Assembly (NCBI GenBank): GCA_964492425.1
Contig: CAZBKB010000003.1
Coordinates: 21,620 to 85,619, forward strand
Length of the DNA stretch: 64,000 bases
Origin: LBZV01 sp000993855
GTDB lineage: Bacteria; Patescibacteriota; Microgenomatia; Curtissbacterales; GWA2-41-24
Reading direction: 5' to 3'
Made by a program: the position numbers and the translations under genes. The first letter of the stretch is position 1. Each line of letters begins with the position of its first letter. Under the pieces are notes generated by a model. The model saw only the letters and a program-made list of their open reading frames with translations. It was not told the DNA's origin and searched no databases. Of this stretch, positions 25,790 through 33,528 are shown piece by piece.

Positions 25790-26012
25790 TATTCCCCAAT
25801 CCGTAATTTTATTTCTTAGCAAGGCCGGTTACGATGTTTTGGACATTAAGAAAAAAAGCCTAAAATTAACAGATACAGAAATTGTTAGTATCGCCAAAAA
25901 AGAGAACAGGACTATACTTACAAGAGACAAAGATTTCATCGCCTTGACCCAATATCCGCAGTCCAAGCAAGAAACTACTGCCTCATCAATCCGTAAGTTG
26001 GTTGACAGTTGA
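25767..26012 (+). CDS. DUF5615 PIN-like toxin, C-terminally truncated
   Basis: 81 residues. The start MKFLADVNIPQSVILFLSKA and the TRDKDF motif are typical of the PIN-like DUF5615/Mut7-C nuclease family, with acidic residues Asp6 and Asp near 56. Family members run to about 110-120 residues; here the homologous part ends near TQYPQ and the last 20 or so residues are unrelated. Their DNA (25971-25996) matches the 3' end of the pilin gene (25297-25322) in 24 of 26 positions, in a different frame. So a recombination appears to have replaced the toxin's end, and it may be inactive. Confidence 0.75.
   Translation: MKFLADVNIPQSVILFLSKAGYDVLDIKKKSLKLTDTEIVSIAKKENRTILTRDKDFIALTQYPQSKQETTASSIRKLVDS
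25971..25996 (+). repeat. Copy of the pilin-gene 3' end
   Basis: 24 of 26 bases match 25297-25322, the last codons of the pilin gene including its stop. Together the two copies form direct repeats 674 bp apart that bracket the antitoxin gene and most of the toxin gene. Confidence 0.75.
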
Positions 26013-26035
26013 TCGATAGTTGATAAATTGAATAT

Positions 26036-26303
26036 TTACTTAGATGCAACAGTTTCTAGCGCATCTACTCTTGGTTCCAGATCATCTACTTTCATTTCAA
26101 CATCCCCCAATGCGCCTACTGTGCTCAACAACAACCGCACCCACAGTTTCCGCAAGCGGTACAATCCTGTGCTCTATATCTGCCAGTGCTCTCGAATGTG
26201 CAGCCTGAATTTGCTTTACATCCTTAATGTCTTCTTTAATAGGCTTCAGTTTTGTGTCTAACAACCTCGAAATTTGATCTAAACTAATATTTCCCGATTT
26301 CAT
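26036..26303 (-). pseudogene. Coiled-coil small protein with a frameshift in a C-run
   Basis: The intact frame (68 residues, 26097-26303) begins MKSGNISLDQISRLLDTKLK and continues as a charged coiled coil, then ends abruptly with RRIGGC. Dropping one base in the run CCCCC at 26104-26108 (GGGGG on the coding strand) lets the coiled coil continue as GDVEMKVDDLEPRVDALETV to a TAA at 26036-26038, about 88 residues in all. So either the gene has a +1 frameshift or the assembly has one extra base. The start overlaps the zinc-ribbon gene upstream. Function unknown. Confidence 0.6.
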
Positions 26304-26469
26304 TCTTGTCTTGAATCTTTATTTGGTATTTCCTGATCGCGTAGTCTTCAATTGGCTTGAAACAATTATCACAGAACACTCCGGTTCTTAGCCTTTTACC
26401 GCTAAGTGAATTTCTGGTAAATGTTCCTACTTGCCTCCCGCAACCGTCGCAAATTGAAATGATTGGCAT
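26284..26469 (-). CDS. Small zinc-ribbon-like protein
   Basis: 61 residues with two CxxC pairs (CDGCGRQ and CDNCF) 24 residues apart, typical of a small zinc ribbon that binds nucleic acid or protein. I choose ATG 26469 because TAGATT (26477-26482) with TTGTTT (26500-26505) gives a promoter whose transcript would start just before it; a TTG three codons upstream is less likely. Its end overlaps the coiled-coil gene by 20 bp, so the two are co-transcribed. Confidence 0.65.
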   Translation of the reverse strand: MPIISICDGCGRQVGTFTRNSLSGKRLRTGVFCDNCFKPIEDYAIRKYQIKIQDKNEIGKY

Positions 26470-26476
26470 AGAAACC

Positions 26477-26505
26477 AATCTACATTAAGCAGCAAAGCCA
26501 AACAA
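26477..26505 (-). promoter_or_regulatory. Promoter of the zinc-ribbon/coiled-coil pair
   Basis: On the - strand TTGTTT (26500-26505), 17-bp spacer, TAGATT (26477-26482), 7 bp before ATG 26469. Confidence 0.5.
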
Positions 26506-26526
26506 GTAGAAAAAATTTACCCAAAT

Positions 26527-26781
26527 CTAACTCACCAGCACCAAAAACCCGGCCAGAAGCGCGATAAAGCCAATAAACAAATATTCCAAAATCACTCGCC
26601 TGGTAGTATCACCCTTCATGTGGTGGTAAACATAACCCCAAACCAAATAAAACAACACTAACATCATAAGAATCAGGTATTGCCTGGTGGCGTCAAAGCG
26701 CGAAAGATAAACCGCAATTACACCAACACCTAACCCCAGATATAAAAATGTATGCCAGAATATATCGTGTTCTTTAATCAT
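26527..26781 (-). CDS. Small integral membrane protein, three helices
   Basis: 84 residues, about three membrane helices (9-27, 34-53, 63-83) and a basic MKGDTTRR loop. Family not recognised. Its ATG overlaps the stop of the CAP-domain gene (ATGA), so the two are translationally coupled and may work together at the membrane. Confidence 0.7.
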   Translation of the reverse strand: MIKEHDIFWHTFLYLGLGVGVIAVYLSRFDATRQYLILMMLVLFYLVWGYVYHHMKGDTTRRVILEYLFIGFIALLAGFLVLVS

Positions 26782-27797
26782 AGTATCGCCCCGCTTACCG
26801 CATACCAGATTACCAGTAGCACAAACCCCAGTAACCCAAGATGCGCCAATATTCCGCTTCTAAGCTTTAGATGCTCGCGGCGCACAACCATCACAACTTC
26901 GGCCGCAAATAATACAAATATAAACCCGACTAAACCTAGCGTTATGCCTTTAGAAATAGAAAACTGGTTACTTGCAAGGACTGTGGCAGACTGCCCCACG
27001 TTATCCCCCACAATAATATCCGCCTGTGCAACAGCAATTGGTGTCGGGCTTGAGGATGGACTTGGCTCAGGTGATGGTGCAGGGGTTAACGTCGGGGTCG
27101 GGCTTGCCTGCGCAAACGAGTTGCGTATTGGTGTCGGGATTGGAGTAACGACAGGAGCCGGTGAGGGTGATGCCTGCGCCAAATTCTGCGGCACCGGAAC
27201 CTGGGAAACAGGTGTTGCAAACAACTGCACTACCAGAATCCCCTCGTGTCCGGTTACATTTCCCGAAGCAACTGCAACCCCAATTTCCTTAAAGCCCCGG
27301 TCAAGTAAATTACTTTTGTGCGAAGGCGAATTCATCCACGCATTGACAACAGATTGTGCGTCACCAAAATCACGGGCCAAATTTTCCCCTGCGTACACGT
27401 ATTTATACCCGACAGAGTTCATAAAACTCCACGGGCTTTTCCCGCTCGGGCTAAAGTGCGCCCAGTAATTTTCCGCAAACATATTAGAAGCTTTAGCTGC
27501 AGCCGCCTGTGCCAGAAGCGGATTATAGGAAACCGCTCCTACCCCATTTTCTGTCCGCTTAACGTTGGTAAGCTCAATAATCTGATCAGCAGTAAAAGTA
27601 ACCACACCAAGAATCTGGGGAGCGGTAAATTTGATGACATAAAATCCGCCAATTGTAAAAGCAAATATCTGCATGTAGGCAAAAAGTGCAACGAGTGACA
27701 AACCGTGTGCATGGTGTTGCTGTCCATCCTCGTGAAGATGAGGCAAAACGTGGTGATGGATACGCCTGAAATGTCCGGCTATGTGTTTTTTTACCAC
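26778..27797 (-). CDS. CAP/SCP-domain membrane protein
   Basis: 339 residues. After a His-rich N-terminus and a membrane helix (about 35-58) comes a CAP (SCP/PR-1) domain, about 68-195: LTNVKRTENGVGAVSYNPLL, YWAHFSPSG, YAGENLARDF, AWMNSPSHKSNLL and GVAVASGN. Family signature His and Glu are present. A Pro/Ser/Thr-rich linker (200-250) leads to two C-terminal membrane helices. Many bacterial CAP proteins are secreted and of unclear activity. The start is GTG; TATAAG lies 3 bp upstream. Confidence 0.88.
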   Translation of the reverse strand: MVKKHIAGHFRRIHHHVLPHLHEDGQQHHAHGLSLVALFAYMQIFAFTIGGFYVIKFTAPQILGVVTFTADQIIELTNVKRTENGVGAVSYNPLLAQAAAAKASNMFAENYWAHFSPSGKSPWSFMNSVGYKYVYAGENLARDFGDAQSVVNAWMNSPSHKSNLLDRGFKEIGVAVASGNVTGHEGILVVQLFATPVSQVPVPQNLAQASPSPAPVVTPIPTPIRNSFAQASPTPTLTPAPSPEPSPSSSPTPIAVAQADIIVGDNVGQSATVLASNQFSISKGITLGLVGFIFVLFAAEVVMVVRREHLKLRSGILAHLGLLGFVLLVIWYAVSGAIL

Positions 27798-27810
27798 AAA
27801 CTTATATTAC

Positions 27811-27842
27811 ATTGTTAGATAGCTTGATTGCTAGATTGTTAG
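27811..27842. repeat. 8-nt periodic array (ATTGTTAG type)
   Basis: Octamers ATTGTTAG, ATAGCTTG, ATTGCTAG, ATTGTTAG in phase. It resembles, in opposite orientation, the array at 22544-22590. Confidence 0.55.
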
Positions 27843-27859
27843 TCAATCAAGACCCCACT

Positions 27860-27886
27860 AAAAAGCCCCAACCATGGGCAGGGGCT
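27860..27886 (-). terminator. Intrinsic terminator of the NTGG-repeat gene
   Basis: On the - strand AGCCCC, 11-nt loop, GGGGCT (27864-27886) followed by five T (27860-27864). Confidence 0.8.
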
Positions 27887-27935
27887 ATTAGTCTAAACAC
27901 GAATATACTAGTCACATCAGTTCACATTAACATGA

Positions 27936-28532
27936 TCAAAGTGTGTTAGAAGGTGCATTTACTGTAACACCAACACTAGAACTTGCAGGCCCGGTAGTAA
28001 TACCTACCGTACCGTTTGTGTTTTTCTTGGCCTTATTTTTACCTGTCTTTGCCTTTACCTTCGCATTGACACCAACAGTCGTCGCATTTAATTGCGAAAC
28101 AGGCTGCACAATAGAATTCGTTTCCCCTGCAGTATTAGTTGATCTCGCACCATTGGCATCAATCGTTACATCAAGACCGGTCACACATATACAACAATTC
28201 GGCAATTGAGCAGTATTTGTCGAACCGCCAACAACAACATTTACCGAACTGGTTGCTGCACCGGTACCAATGGTTACATCGCCTCCGGTGTTGCTGCTTG
28301 CTGTATTACCACCTGTGCTTGCGCTAACATCTGCATTCACACCAACAGTAAGACTGTTTGACTGTGAAACTGTAGAAACGCAAGAATTTACAACATTTAC
28401 GGTATTTTCGGAATTCGCACCATTATTTGTTATAGCAATAGTGGTATCTGCAAATGCAGCACCAGCAAGACCTGATGCAATAAGTGCACCAGCTGCTATT
28501 GTTCCTCCAACTTTAAACATCAATTTTTTCAT
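27936..28532 (-). CDS. Secreted Asn/Thr/Gly-repeat surface protein
   Basis: 198 residues with a signal peptide (about 1-28) and a repeat pattern of short beta strands: SENTVNV, NADVSASTGGNTASSNTGGDV, TGAATSSVNVVV, then a second round with KAKTGKNKAKKNTNGTV. The spacing suggests a beta-solenoid or curli-like fibre fold, but no curlin motif is exact. It is a short paralogue of the 47588 and 45198 proteins. A very strong Shine-Dalgarno (AGGAGGTGA, 8 nt before ATG), a consensus promoter and a terminator indicate high expression as a single gene. Confidence 0.75.
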   Translation of the reverse strand: MKKLMFKVGGTIAAGALIASGLAGAAFADTTIAITNNGANSENTVNVVNSCVSTVSQSNSLTVGVNADVSASTGGNTASSNTGGDVTIGTGAATSSVNVVVGGSTNTAQLPNCCICVTGLDVTIDANGARSTNTAGETNSIVQPVSQLNATTVGVNAKVKAKTGKNKAKKNTNGTVGITTGPASSSVGVTVNAPSNTL

Positions 28533-28586
28533 TTATTGTTCACCTCCTTTCGTTATCCATCAATAATCGCCCCCCACACGTACGTT

Positions 28587-28609
28587 TACCCTGAGTAAAT
28601 CGAGGGGTA
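28587..28609. repeat. REP-like element, TACCCTGAG type
   Basis: TACCCTGAGTAAATCGAGGG and a short tail: a diverged copy of the TACCCTGAGGAGT-ACGA-GAAGGG element seen at 424-449 and 61497-61523. Confidence 0.4.
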
Positions 28610-28710
28610 GTTTCGAAAAAACCTGAAACATGATCGAAATGAGCACAACAGGATGGGCAGAACATAATAATTTACTTCCTTTTGGGATAAAAGCGAGTCC
28701 TAATTCGCAT

Positions 28711-28745
28711 CGGTAAATGTATAATTTACCGACAGTTTATGTCAA
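28711..28745 (-). promoter_or_regulatory. Promoter with palindromic operator for the NTGG-repeat gene
   Basis: On the - strand TTGACA (28740-28745), 16-bp spacer, TATACA (28718-28723). A perfect palindrome CGGTAAAT-GTATA-ATTTACCG (28711-28731) covers the -10 box, an ideal operator position. Confidence 0.65.
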
Positions 28746-28838
28746 CTGGAACAAAAAGGGCAAAATGGGGTCAAAAAAATACAAAGTATAGCCGCCCATT
28801 CTTACAATATCCTGTCCTAATAATCAATTCGTGAAAGT

Positions 28839-29765
28839 TTAAGAAATATCTCTGTGTTTCTGAAGTCTCTCCTCAAAAACATTTGATGCAAACTCGCCGG
28901 GGCTAACCTCTGGTAGTTGTTTTCTTCCCTTCCTGAACCTTGCAAGATACACTCCAAGTGGCGCTGCAGAAAACATCGATGCATACCCCAGCACTCCAAC
29001 TCCTGTATCTGGCTGTTTAGCTGGAGCTTTCCCCGAAAGCACTTTTTCCCCGCCTGCCTTCTCACCGCTTACTGTAACGTTGACCGTCTGGTTATTGTTT
29101 TGTTCCTGGTGCTGTTCTTGACTGTTATCATTGTTATTGGTGTTTGTACTCGTGTTTCCCCCAACAGTCGGTGTTGGAGTAGGAACTGGCGATGGTGTGG
29201 GCGTTGCAGGGTTGCAGGAATCAGGATCCTTAACGAATACATAATCTATCATGTCGCTGCCGGCATAATTTGGTGGTGTTCGCACATCACTTGTCCTTGT
29301 CGCATCAACCTGGTACCAGCAAAAATCAGCATTTGGAACATCCACTTGGACTTTGAAATCAGATACCCCCTGCGCAACATTAACTGTTTGCGATTTGACA
29401 AAAGCCTGGGACTTTAACCAACCTTGGCTTTCCGGCTCCTGTCTTGAACCGAATATTAGTATATAAACATTATCCGAACAATCCGGATTTGCTGCCTTAT
29501 TATAAAAATAGCCAGTTATGGGGTTACCAGACAAATGGTTTCCAGAATATTCAAACCTTCCGTGAACATCCGTTGAGACACACGGGCCCACAGATGGACT
29601 TGGTGTAAGTGAAGGTGTATTTGTTGGTGTGGGGGTAGGGCTAGGGGTCTGATCACCTTCAAAATTATGACTTGCCAACACTTGAGTGTTAACATTCAGC
29701 GAAACAACTAGGGCAACTAATGCCGAAATTATCGCCGGAGCAATAAATTTTACTGCTTTTTTCAT
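28839..29765 (-). CDS. Secreted protein with a QPDTG sorting-signal-like C-terminus
   Basis: 308 residues. Signal peptide (about 1-31), Pro/Thr/Ser linker, a Cys-containing beta domain (about 60-185), another Thr/Pro and Asn/Gln-rich linker, then QPDTG (251-255), a hydrophobic helix (VGVLGYASMFSAAPLGVYLA) and RFRKGRK. That order is a sortase sorting signal, although 25 residues follow the basic patch, more than usual. A sortase at 20893 or 51013 could attach it. A promoter (29815-29843) precedes it by about 50 bp. Confidence 0.75.
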   Translation of the reverse strand: MKKAVKFIAPAIISALVALVVSLNVNTQVLASHNFEGDQTPSPTPTPTNTPSLTPSPSVGPCVSTDVHGRFEYSGNHLSGNPITGYFYNKAANPDCSDNVYILIFGSRQEPESQGWLKSQAFVKSQTVNVAQGVSDFKVQVDVPNADFCWYQVDATRTSDVRTPPNYAGSDMIDYVFVKDPDSCNPATPTPSPVPTPTPTVGGNTSTNTNNNDNSQEQHQEQNNNQTVNVTVSGEKAGGEKVLSGKAPAKQPDTGVGVLGYASMFSAAPLGVYLARFRKGRKQLPEVSPGEFASNVFEERLQKHRDIS

Positions 29766-29814
29766 ATAAAGTTTTGGCAGGGAATACCAGTGAGCAGAAG
29801 ATTAAAGTTGCTAT

Positions 29815-29843
29815 ATTCTAGATAGTTATTTTAAGTTTGTCAA
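29815..29843 (-). promoter_or_regulatory. Promoter of the QPDTG surface-protein gene
   Basis: On the - strand TTGACA (29838-29843), 17-bp spacer, TAGAAT (29815-29820). Confidence 0.65.
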
Positions 29844-29911
29844 ATTCCCCTGATAATATAATTTATTAATATCTACTAGAACTTACAATATCAAACATTA
29901 CTCACCACAAG

Positions 29912-32900
29912 TTATATTTTTTTACTACTATAAACAATCGTAGCCCCTCCACCATTTTCGTAGTACTCAAGCTTTATTACATGAAGCCCGGCTGTCATAC
30001 TTTTGGTAACTTTATATGTAGTTGGTGGTTGGTCTATCCACTTGTCTATTACCAATTGCCCATCGATAAAGAGCCTTATACCATCGTCTGCAGTAACTGT
30101 AAACTCATAAGTCCCTGCCTCAATGGTTTCTGTTTTGCCAAATCGTGCGCTAAAGTGGTCGTTTGGTATCGCCGGGTCTGGGGATCCATTACCCCAGTTG
30201 AAATTTATACTTAATTCTTGCCTAATAATCTTGGCAATTCCCGACAGACTAATATTGTCGAAATATTCTGCTACGAAAAAATCGCCGCTTGGCGGTGTAT
30301 CTATTTTGGCATAAGAAAATTTTGCAACTGCCCCACCGCTGTTTTCGTAATATTCAACTTCAATGTCATGCTCTCCGGCTGTTACTGCTTTATCAACCGT
30401 ATAAGTTGTCGGTGCATGATCGTTCCACTGGTCAAGTATCATAACGTTATCCAGATAAACCCTAATCCCATCATCCGAAACCATCGTAAATCGGTAATTC
30501 GCTGCCTCAAAAGTTTTCCTGGCTTTCCATCTGGCTATGAAGTGATCAGCATTAATGGCTGCGTCCGGAGAAACACCATCCCAATCAAAATTAATTTCTG
30601 CGTCATTCCTCACCAAATTGGCAGCTGTCGTCGGTATAGTTGGAGATGAACCATTACCCGCATTCCAATAATACCCTTGGTAATCGCCAGTCGGTGGTGG
30701 AGGCGGTGGGAGTGAACCAGTTTTTAAGTAACCAAATTGCAAAACTGCCCCACCGGTTTTTTCATAATATTCTACCTTGACCTCATGCATACCCGCAGTT
30801 ATATCTTTAGAAACTGTATAAGTAGTTGCCGCCTGGTCTATCCACTTATCCAGGATTAATACATTATCAATATATACCCGCACACCGTCATCAGCCGTTA
30901 CTTTAAATTCGTAAGTACCTGCTTCAAAATTGTCATTTTTAACATATCGTGCCGAAAAATTGTCAGCTCCAATTAAAGGATCCGGCGAGCCATCGTCTCC
31001 CCAATCAAAGTTAATAGCTGGTTCATTTTGCTGGACTACCGAAGTACCCGATAACGTTATGTTATTAAAATATTGAGCCAGAAAGACACCGGCTGCCGGT
31101 ATCGGCGCAGGCGCTTCGTCTATAATTTCCCAAAAAAGTTTTGCAACCGCCCCCCCGGTATTTTCAAAATATTCCATTTTAACATCATGTTCTCCGGCTG
31201 TTAAAGTAATATCCGCACTATATGTCGTAGGTGGCTGGTTTACCCACTTATTGATTATCAAATTACCGTCAACATAAATTCTCACACCGTCATCTGCAGT
31301 GGTCGTAAACTTATATTTTCCAGCCACAAAATATTGTTTTTTTGTCCAACGCACCGAAAACTTATCAGTCCCGATACCGGCAGCCGGAGATTTACTTCCC
31401 CAGTTAAAATCAACAACCGTATCTTGTCTGGTCAATTTTGGGACTCCATACAAAGTCATATTTGTAAAATATTCACCCTTAAAGGGTGGCATTTCCAAAT
31501 AATTGGCAACATAAGTCGTATCTGCTGCTGGCGTCGAAATTCTACGAGAAATCGCACCACCGTCCGACCAGTTGGCAAATTGGTAATTTTTACCACCTAA
31601 AACTTGAATAAGTGGCGCCTTAATTTCACGCTCGAAACTAACAACGCCGGTTACCGTTTTTGGTGTACCAATGAGCGTACCGTCTAAAAATAATTGCATG
31701 CCTCCAGGGCTTGTCAAAAGGGTAAAGTTGGAAGTTACCGGATATACACTCACAGATTTTGAAGAAACGAGGTTATCGTAATCACGTGCACTGACTTTAA
31801 TTTCAAACCAGCTTTCTGCAGAATCCTCACCAGTCATCGGGACGGTAAACGACCCGCTTGTCCCGACTATTGGACCCAAAAATGGATGTATATGGGTCTG
31901 GTGGTGAAGTAAAATTTCAGTCGATACTGCGCTTGATGGCAAGTCAATTCCACGTCCGTCTACTGCCGATGCTATCCAAAATATTGTATCGCCCGCTTTG
32001 TATTTGGCCCCATCTGAAGGCGCTCCAATAGATATAGTCGGTGGTACGCCAACATTAATTATGATAGGTACAGATTGTGCACTGTTCACACCATCAGAAA
32101 CTGTAAGTTGAACTGTAAAACTCCCCAGGCTAAAAATTTTAGTAGGGTTTGCCAGAATACTTTGTGTTCCATCTCCAAAATCCCAAAGATACGTTAGAGA
32201 GTCACCGTCTGGATCATACGTCCCACTGCTAGAAAAATGTACAGCAAGCGGCGCATCGTCACTTGTAGTCACATCTGCAGAAGAATTGGCAATCGGTGTC
32301 TGGTTGCTTACAGAATAAGTTATCTTATATAACCGTCCTGGGAAATACGTTATGTAGTACAAAGAACCGTCTTGCGCCACCTTAAAATCAACAACACTGC
32401 CAGCATTCAGATCAAAATCGGCAACACTCACATAATTCCCGCTTGAATCAAGATTTAACCTTTTAATAAATCCTCCGGCGTAATCTCCAAAGAAGAGATC
32501 GCCCTTATACTCGGCAGGAAACATATTCCCTTGGTAAACTGGCCCCAAAGCAACTGCCCGGCTTGCACCATTATGGTTATAGGCATAAATTGGCTGAATA
32601 TAAGGGCAACTGGATACACATGGCCCTTCGACAATCGGCCAACCGTAATTTCCACCTTTTTGAACTAAATCAATTTCTTCCCATGTTGCATCACCTACAT
32701 CACCAACATAAAGTCGACCGCTATCAGGATCAAAACTAAGCCTCCATGGGTTTCTAAATCCATATGCCCATATTGCGCCGTACTTACCCGCCTGTCCATA
32801 AAACGGGTTATCGACAGGAACAGTTCCATCACTATTAATCCTTAAAATCTTGCCGTGTGGGTTGGATAAGTCCTGTGGATTGCTGGTATCACCGTTATCT

Positions 32901-33400
32901 CCAACAGCAAAATAAAGTTTTCCGTCCGGACCAAATCCCAAACTTCCACCTACATGAAATTGCAGTGAAGGCGAATTTGTCCTATAAATTTCAACAGCAT
33001 TTATTCCAACATCCGCCGAAGCATCAAGCCTTACAATCTTGTTCAATAAGTCATTTTTGGAAGTATAGTAAAAATACGCATAGTGATTACTGCTAAAATC
33101 CGGATCAAAAGCTACCCCAATCAACCCTCTGTCTCCGGAAGCCTCTGCATTTAAATCAACAAACGGCGTTTGAAGTAAACTACCATTTTTGTAAATTTTT
33201 ACTTTTCCTGCCCTCTCAAGTACAAAAATTCTGGAATCCGGTGCAATCGCAAATCCAGTTGGTCCATCAAGCCCGCTTCCAATAACTTGTGTTGTCTGAA
33301 AATTTACAGGTGGAGCTGCATATGTAAACTGCCGGGCTGCAAGAAATATAACGATAAAAAGAAAAATAAACCCCACACACAAACTCAATATTTTTCTCAT
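29912..33400 (-). CDS. Secreted sugar-dehydrogenase-like/PKD/PA14 multidomain surface protein
   Basis: 1162 residues. Signal peptide (1-28); a PQQ-type glucose/sorbosone dehydrogenase beta-propeller (about 35-360) with GLIGVAFDP, the catalytic-type His in QFHVGGSLGFGPDGKLYF and VGDNGD, NPWRLSFDP, YGWP; a PKD domain (about 368-450, ending YLWDFGDGTQS); an unrecognised domain with His-rich HHQTHIHPF (500-506); a PEGA-like strand pair (about 560-635); and four PA14 domains (about 640-1162), each with ADDG(V/I)R(I/V/L)(Y/F)(V/I/L)D and a KW..QPPTTY repeat. It probably oxidises or binds sugars at the surface. It has a consensus promoter. Confidence 0.85.
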   Translation of the reverse strand: MRKILSLCVGFIFLFIVIFLAARQFTYAAPPVNFQTTQVIGSGLDGPTGFAIAPDSRIFVLERAGKVKIYKNGSLLQTPFVDLNAEASGDRGLIGVAFDPDFSSNHYAYFYYTSKNDLLNKIVRLDASADVGINAVEIYRTNSPSLQFHVGGSLGFGPDGKLYFAVGDNGDTSNPQDLSNPHGKILRINSDGTVPVDNPFYGQAGKYGAIWAYGFRNPWRLSFDPDSGRLYVGDVGDATWEEIDLVQKGGNYGWPIVEGPCVSSCPYIQPIYAYNHNGASRAVALGPVYQGNMFPAEYKGDLFFGDYAGGFIKRLNLDSSGNYVSVADFDLNAGSVVDFKVAQDGSLYYITYFPGRLYKITYSVSNQTPIANSSADVTTSDDAPLAVHFSSSGTYDPDGDSLTYLWDFGDGTQSILANPTKIFSLGSFTVQLTVSDGVNSAQSVPIIINVGVPPTISIGAPSDGAKYKAGDTIFWIASAVDGRGIDLPSSAVSTEILLHHQTHIHPFLGPIVGTSGSFTVPMTGEDSAESWFEIKVSARDYDNLVSSKSVSVYPVTSNFTLLTSPGGMQLFLDGTLIGTPKTVTGVVSFEREIKAPLIQVLGGKNYQFANWSDGGAISRRISTPAADTTYVANYLEMPPFKGEYFTNMTLYGVPKLTRQDTVVDFNWGSKSPAAGIGTDKFSVRWTKKQYFVAGKYKFTTTADDGVRIYVDGNLIINKWVNQPPTTYSADITLTAGEHDVKMEYFENTGGAVAKLFWEIIDEAPAPIPAAGVFLAQYFNNITLSGTSVVQQNEPAINFDWGDDGSPDPLIGADNFSARYVKNDNFEAGTYEFKVTADDGVRVYIDNVLILDKWIDQAATTYTVSKDITAGMHEVKVEYYEKTGGAVLQFGYLKTGSLPPPPPPTGDYQGYYWNAGNGSSPTIPTTAANLVRNDAEINFDWDGVSPDAAINADHFIARWKARKTFEAANYRFTMVSDDGIRVYLDNVMILDQWNDHAPTTYTVDKAVTAGEHDIEVEYYENSGGAVAKFSYAKIDTPPSGDFFVAEYFDNISLSGIAKIIRQELSINFNWGNGSPDPAIPNDHFSARFGKTETIEAGTYEFTVTADDGIRLFIDGQLVIDKWIDQPPTTYKVTKSMTAGLHVIKLEYYENGGGATIVYSSKKI

Positions 33401-33437
33401 TGAAATTTAAAAGAGGCAGGAACATTAAAACATCGCG

Positions 33438-33466
33438 ATTATAGGTTATAAAACCTAATGTGTCAA
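33438..33466 (-). promoter_or_regulatory. Consensus promoter with spacer palindrome
   Basis: On the - strand TTGACA (33461-33466), 17-bp spacer, TATAAT (33438-33443), a perfect sigma-70 consensus. The spacer holds the palindrome TAGGTT-ATAA-AACCTA (33442-33457), a possible operator. Confidence 0.75.
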
Positions 33467-33528
33467 ACATTCTTTTAACAGAACCTTAAAGAAACTAAAG
33501 GACAATTAGTGTATCAATTATTTACAAA

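Larger units (their letters stand above)
28533..28838. other. Upstream region of the NTGG-repeat gene, 306 bp
   Basis: Contains the gene's Shine-Dalgarno, a REP-like hairpin (28587-28609), and the promoter with its palindrome at 28711-28745. The predicted leader is about 180 nt long, unusually long for this genome. Nothing else is seen. Confidence 0.5.

Noticed and set aside
26036..26303. Programmed frameshift in the coiled-coil gene
   Set aside because: No typical slippery heptamer with a downstream structure is visible; a mutation or sequencing error is simpler, so it is listed as a frameshift only.
28839..29765. Canonical LPxTG protein
   Set aside because: The motif is QPDTG and a 25-residue tail follows; called sorting-signal-like only.
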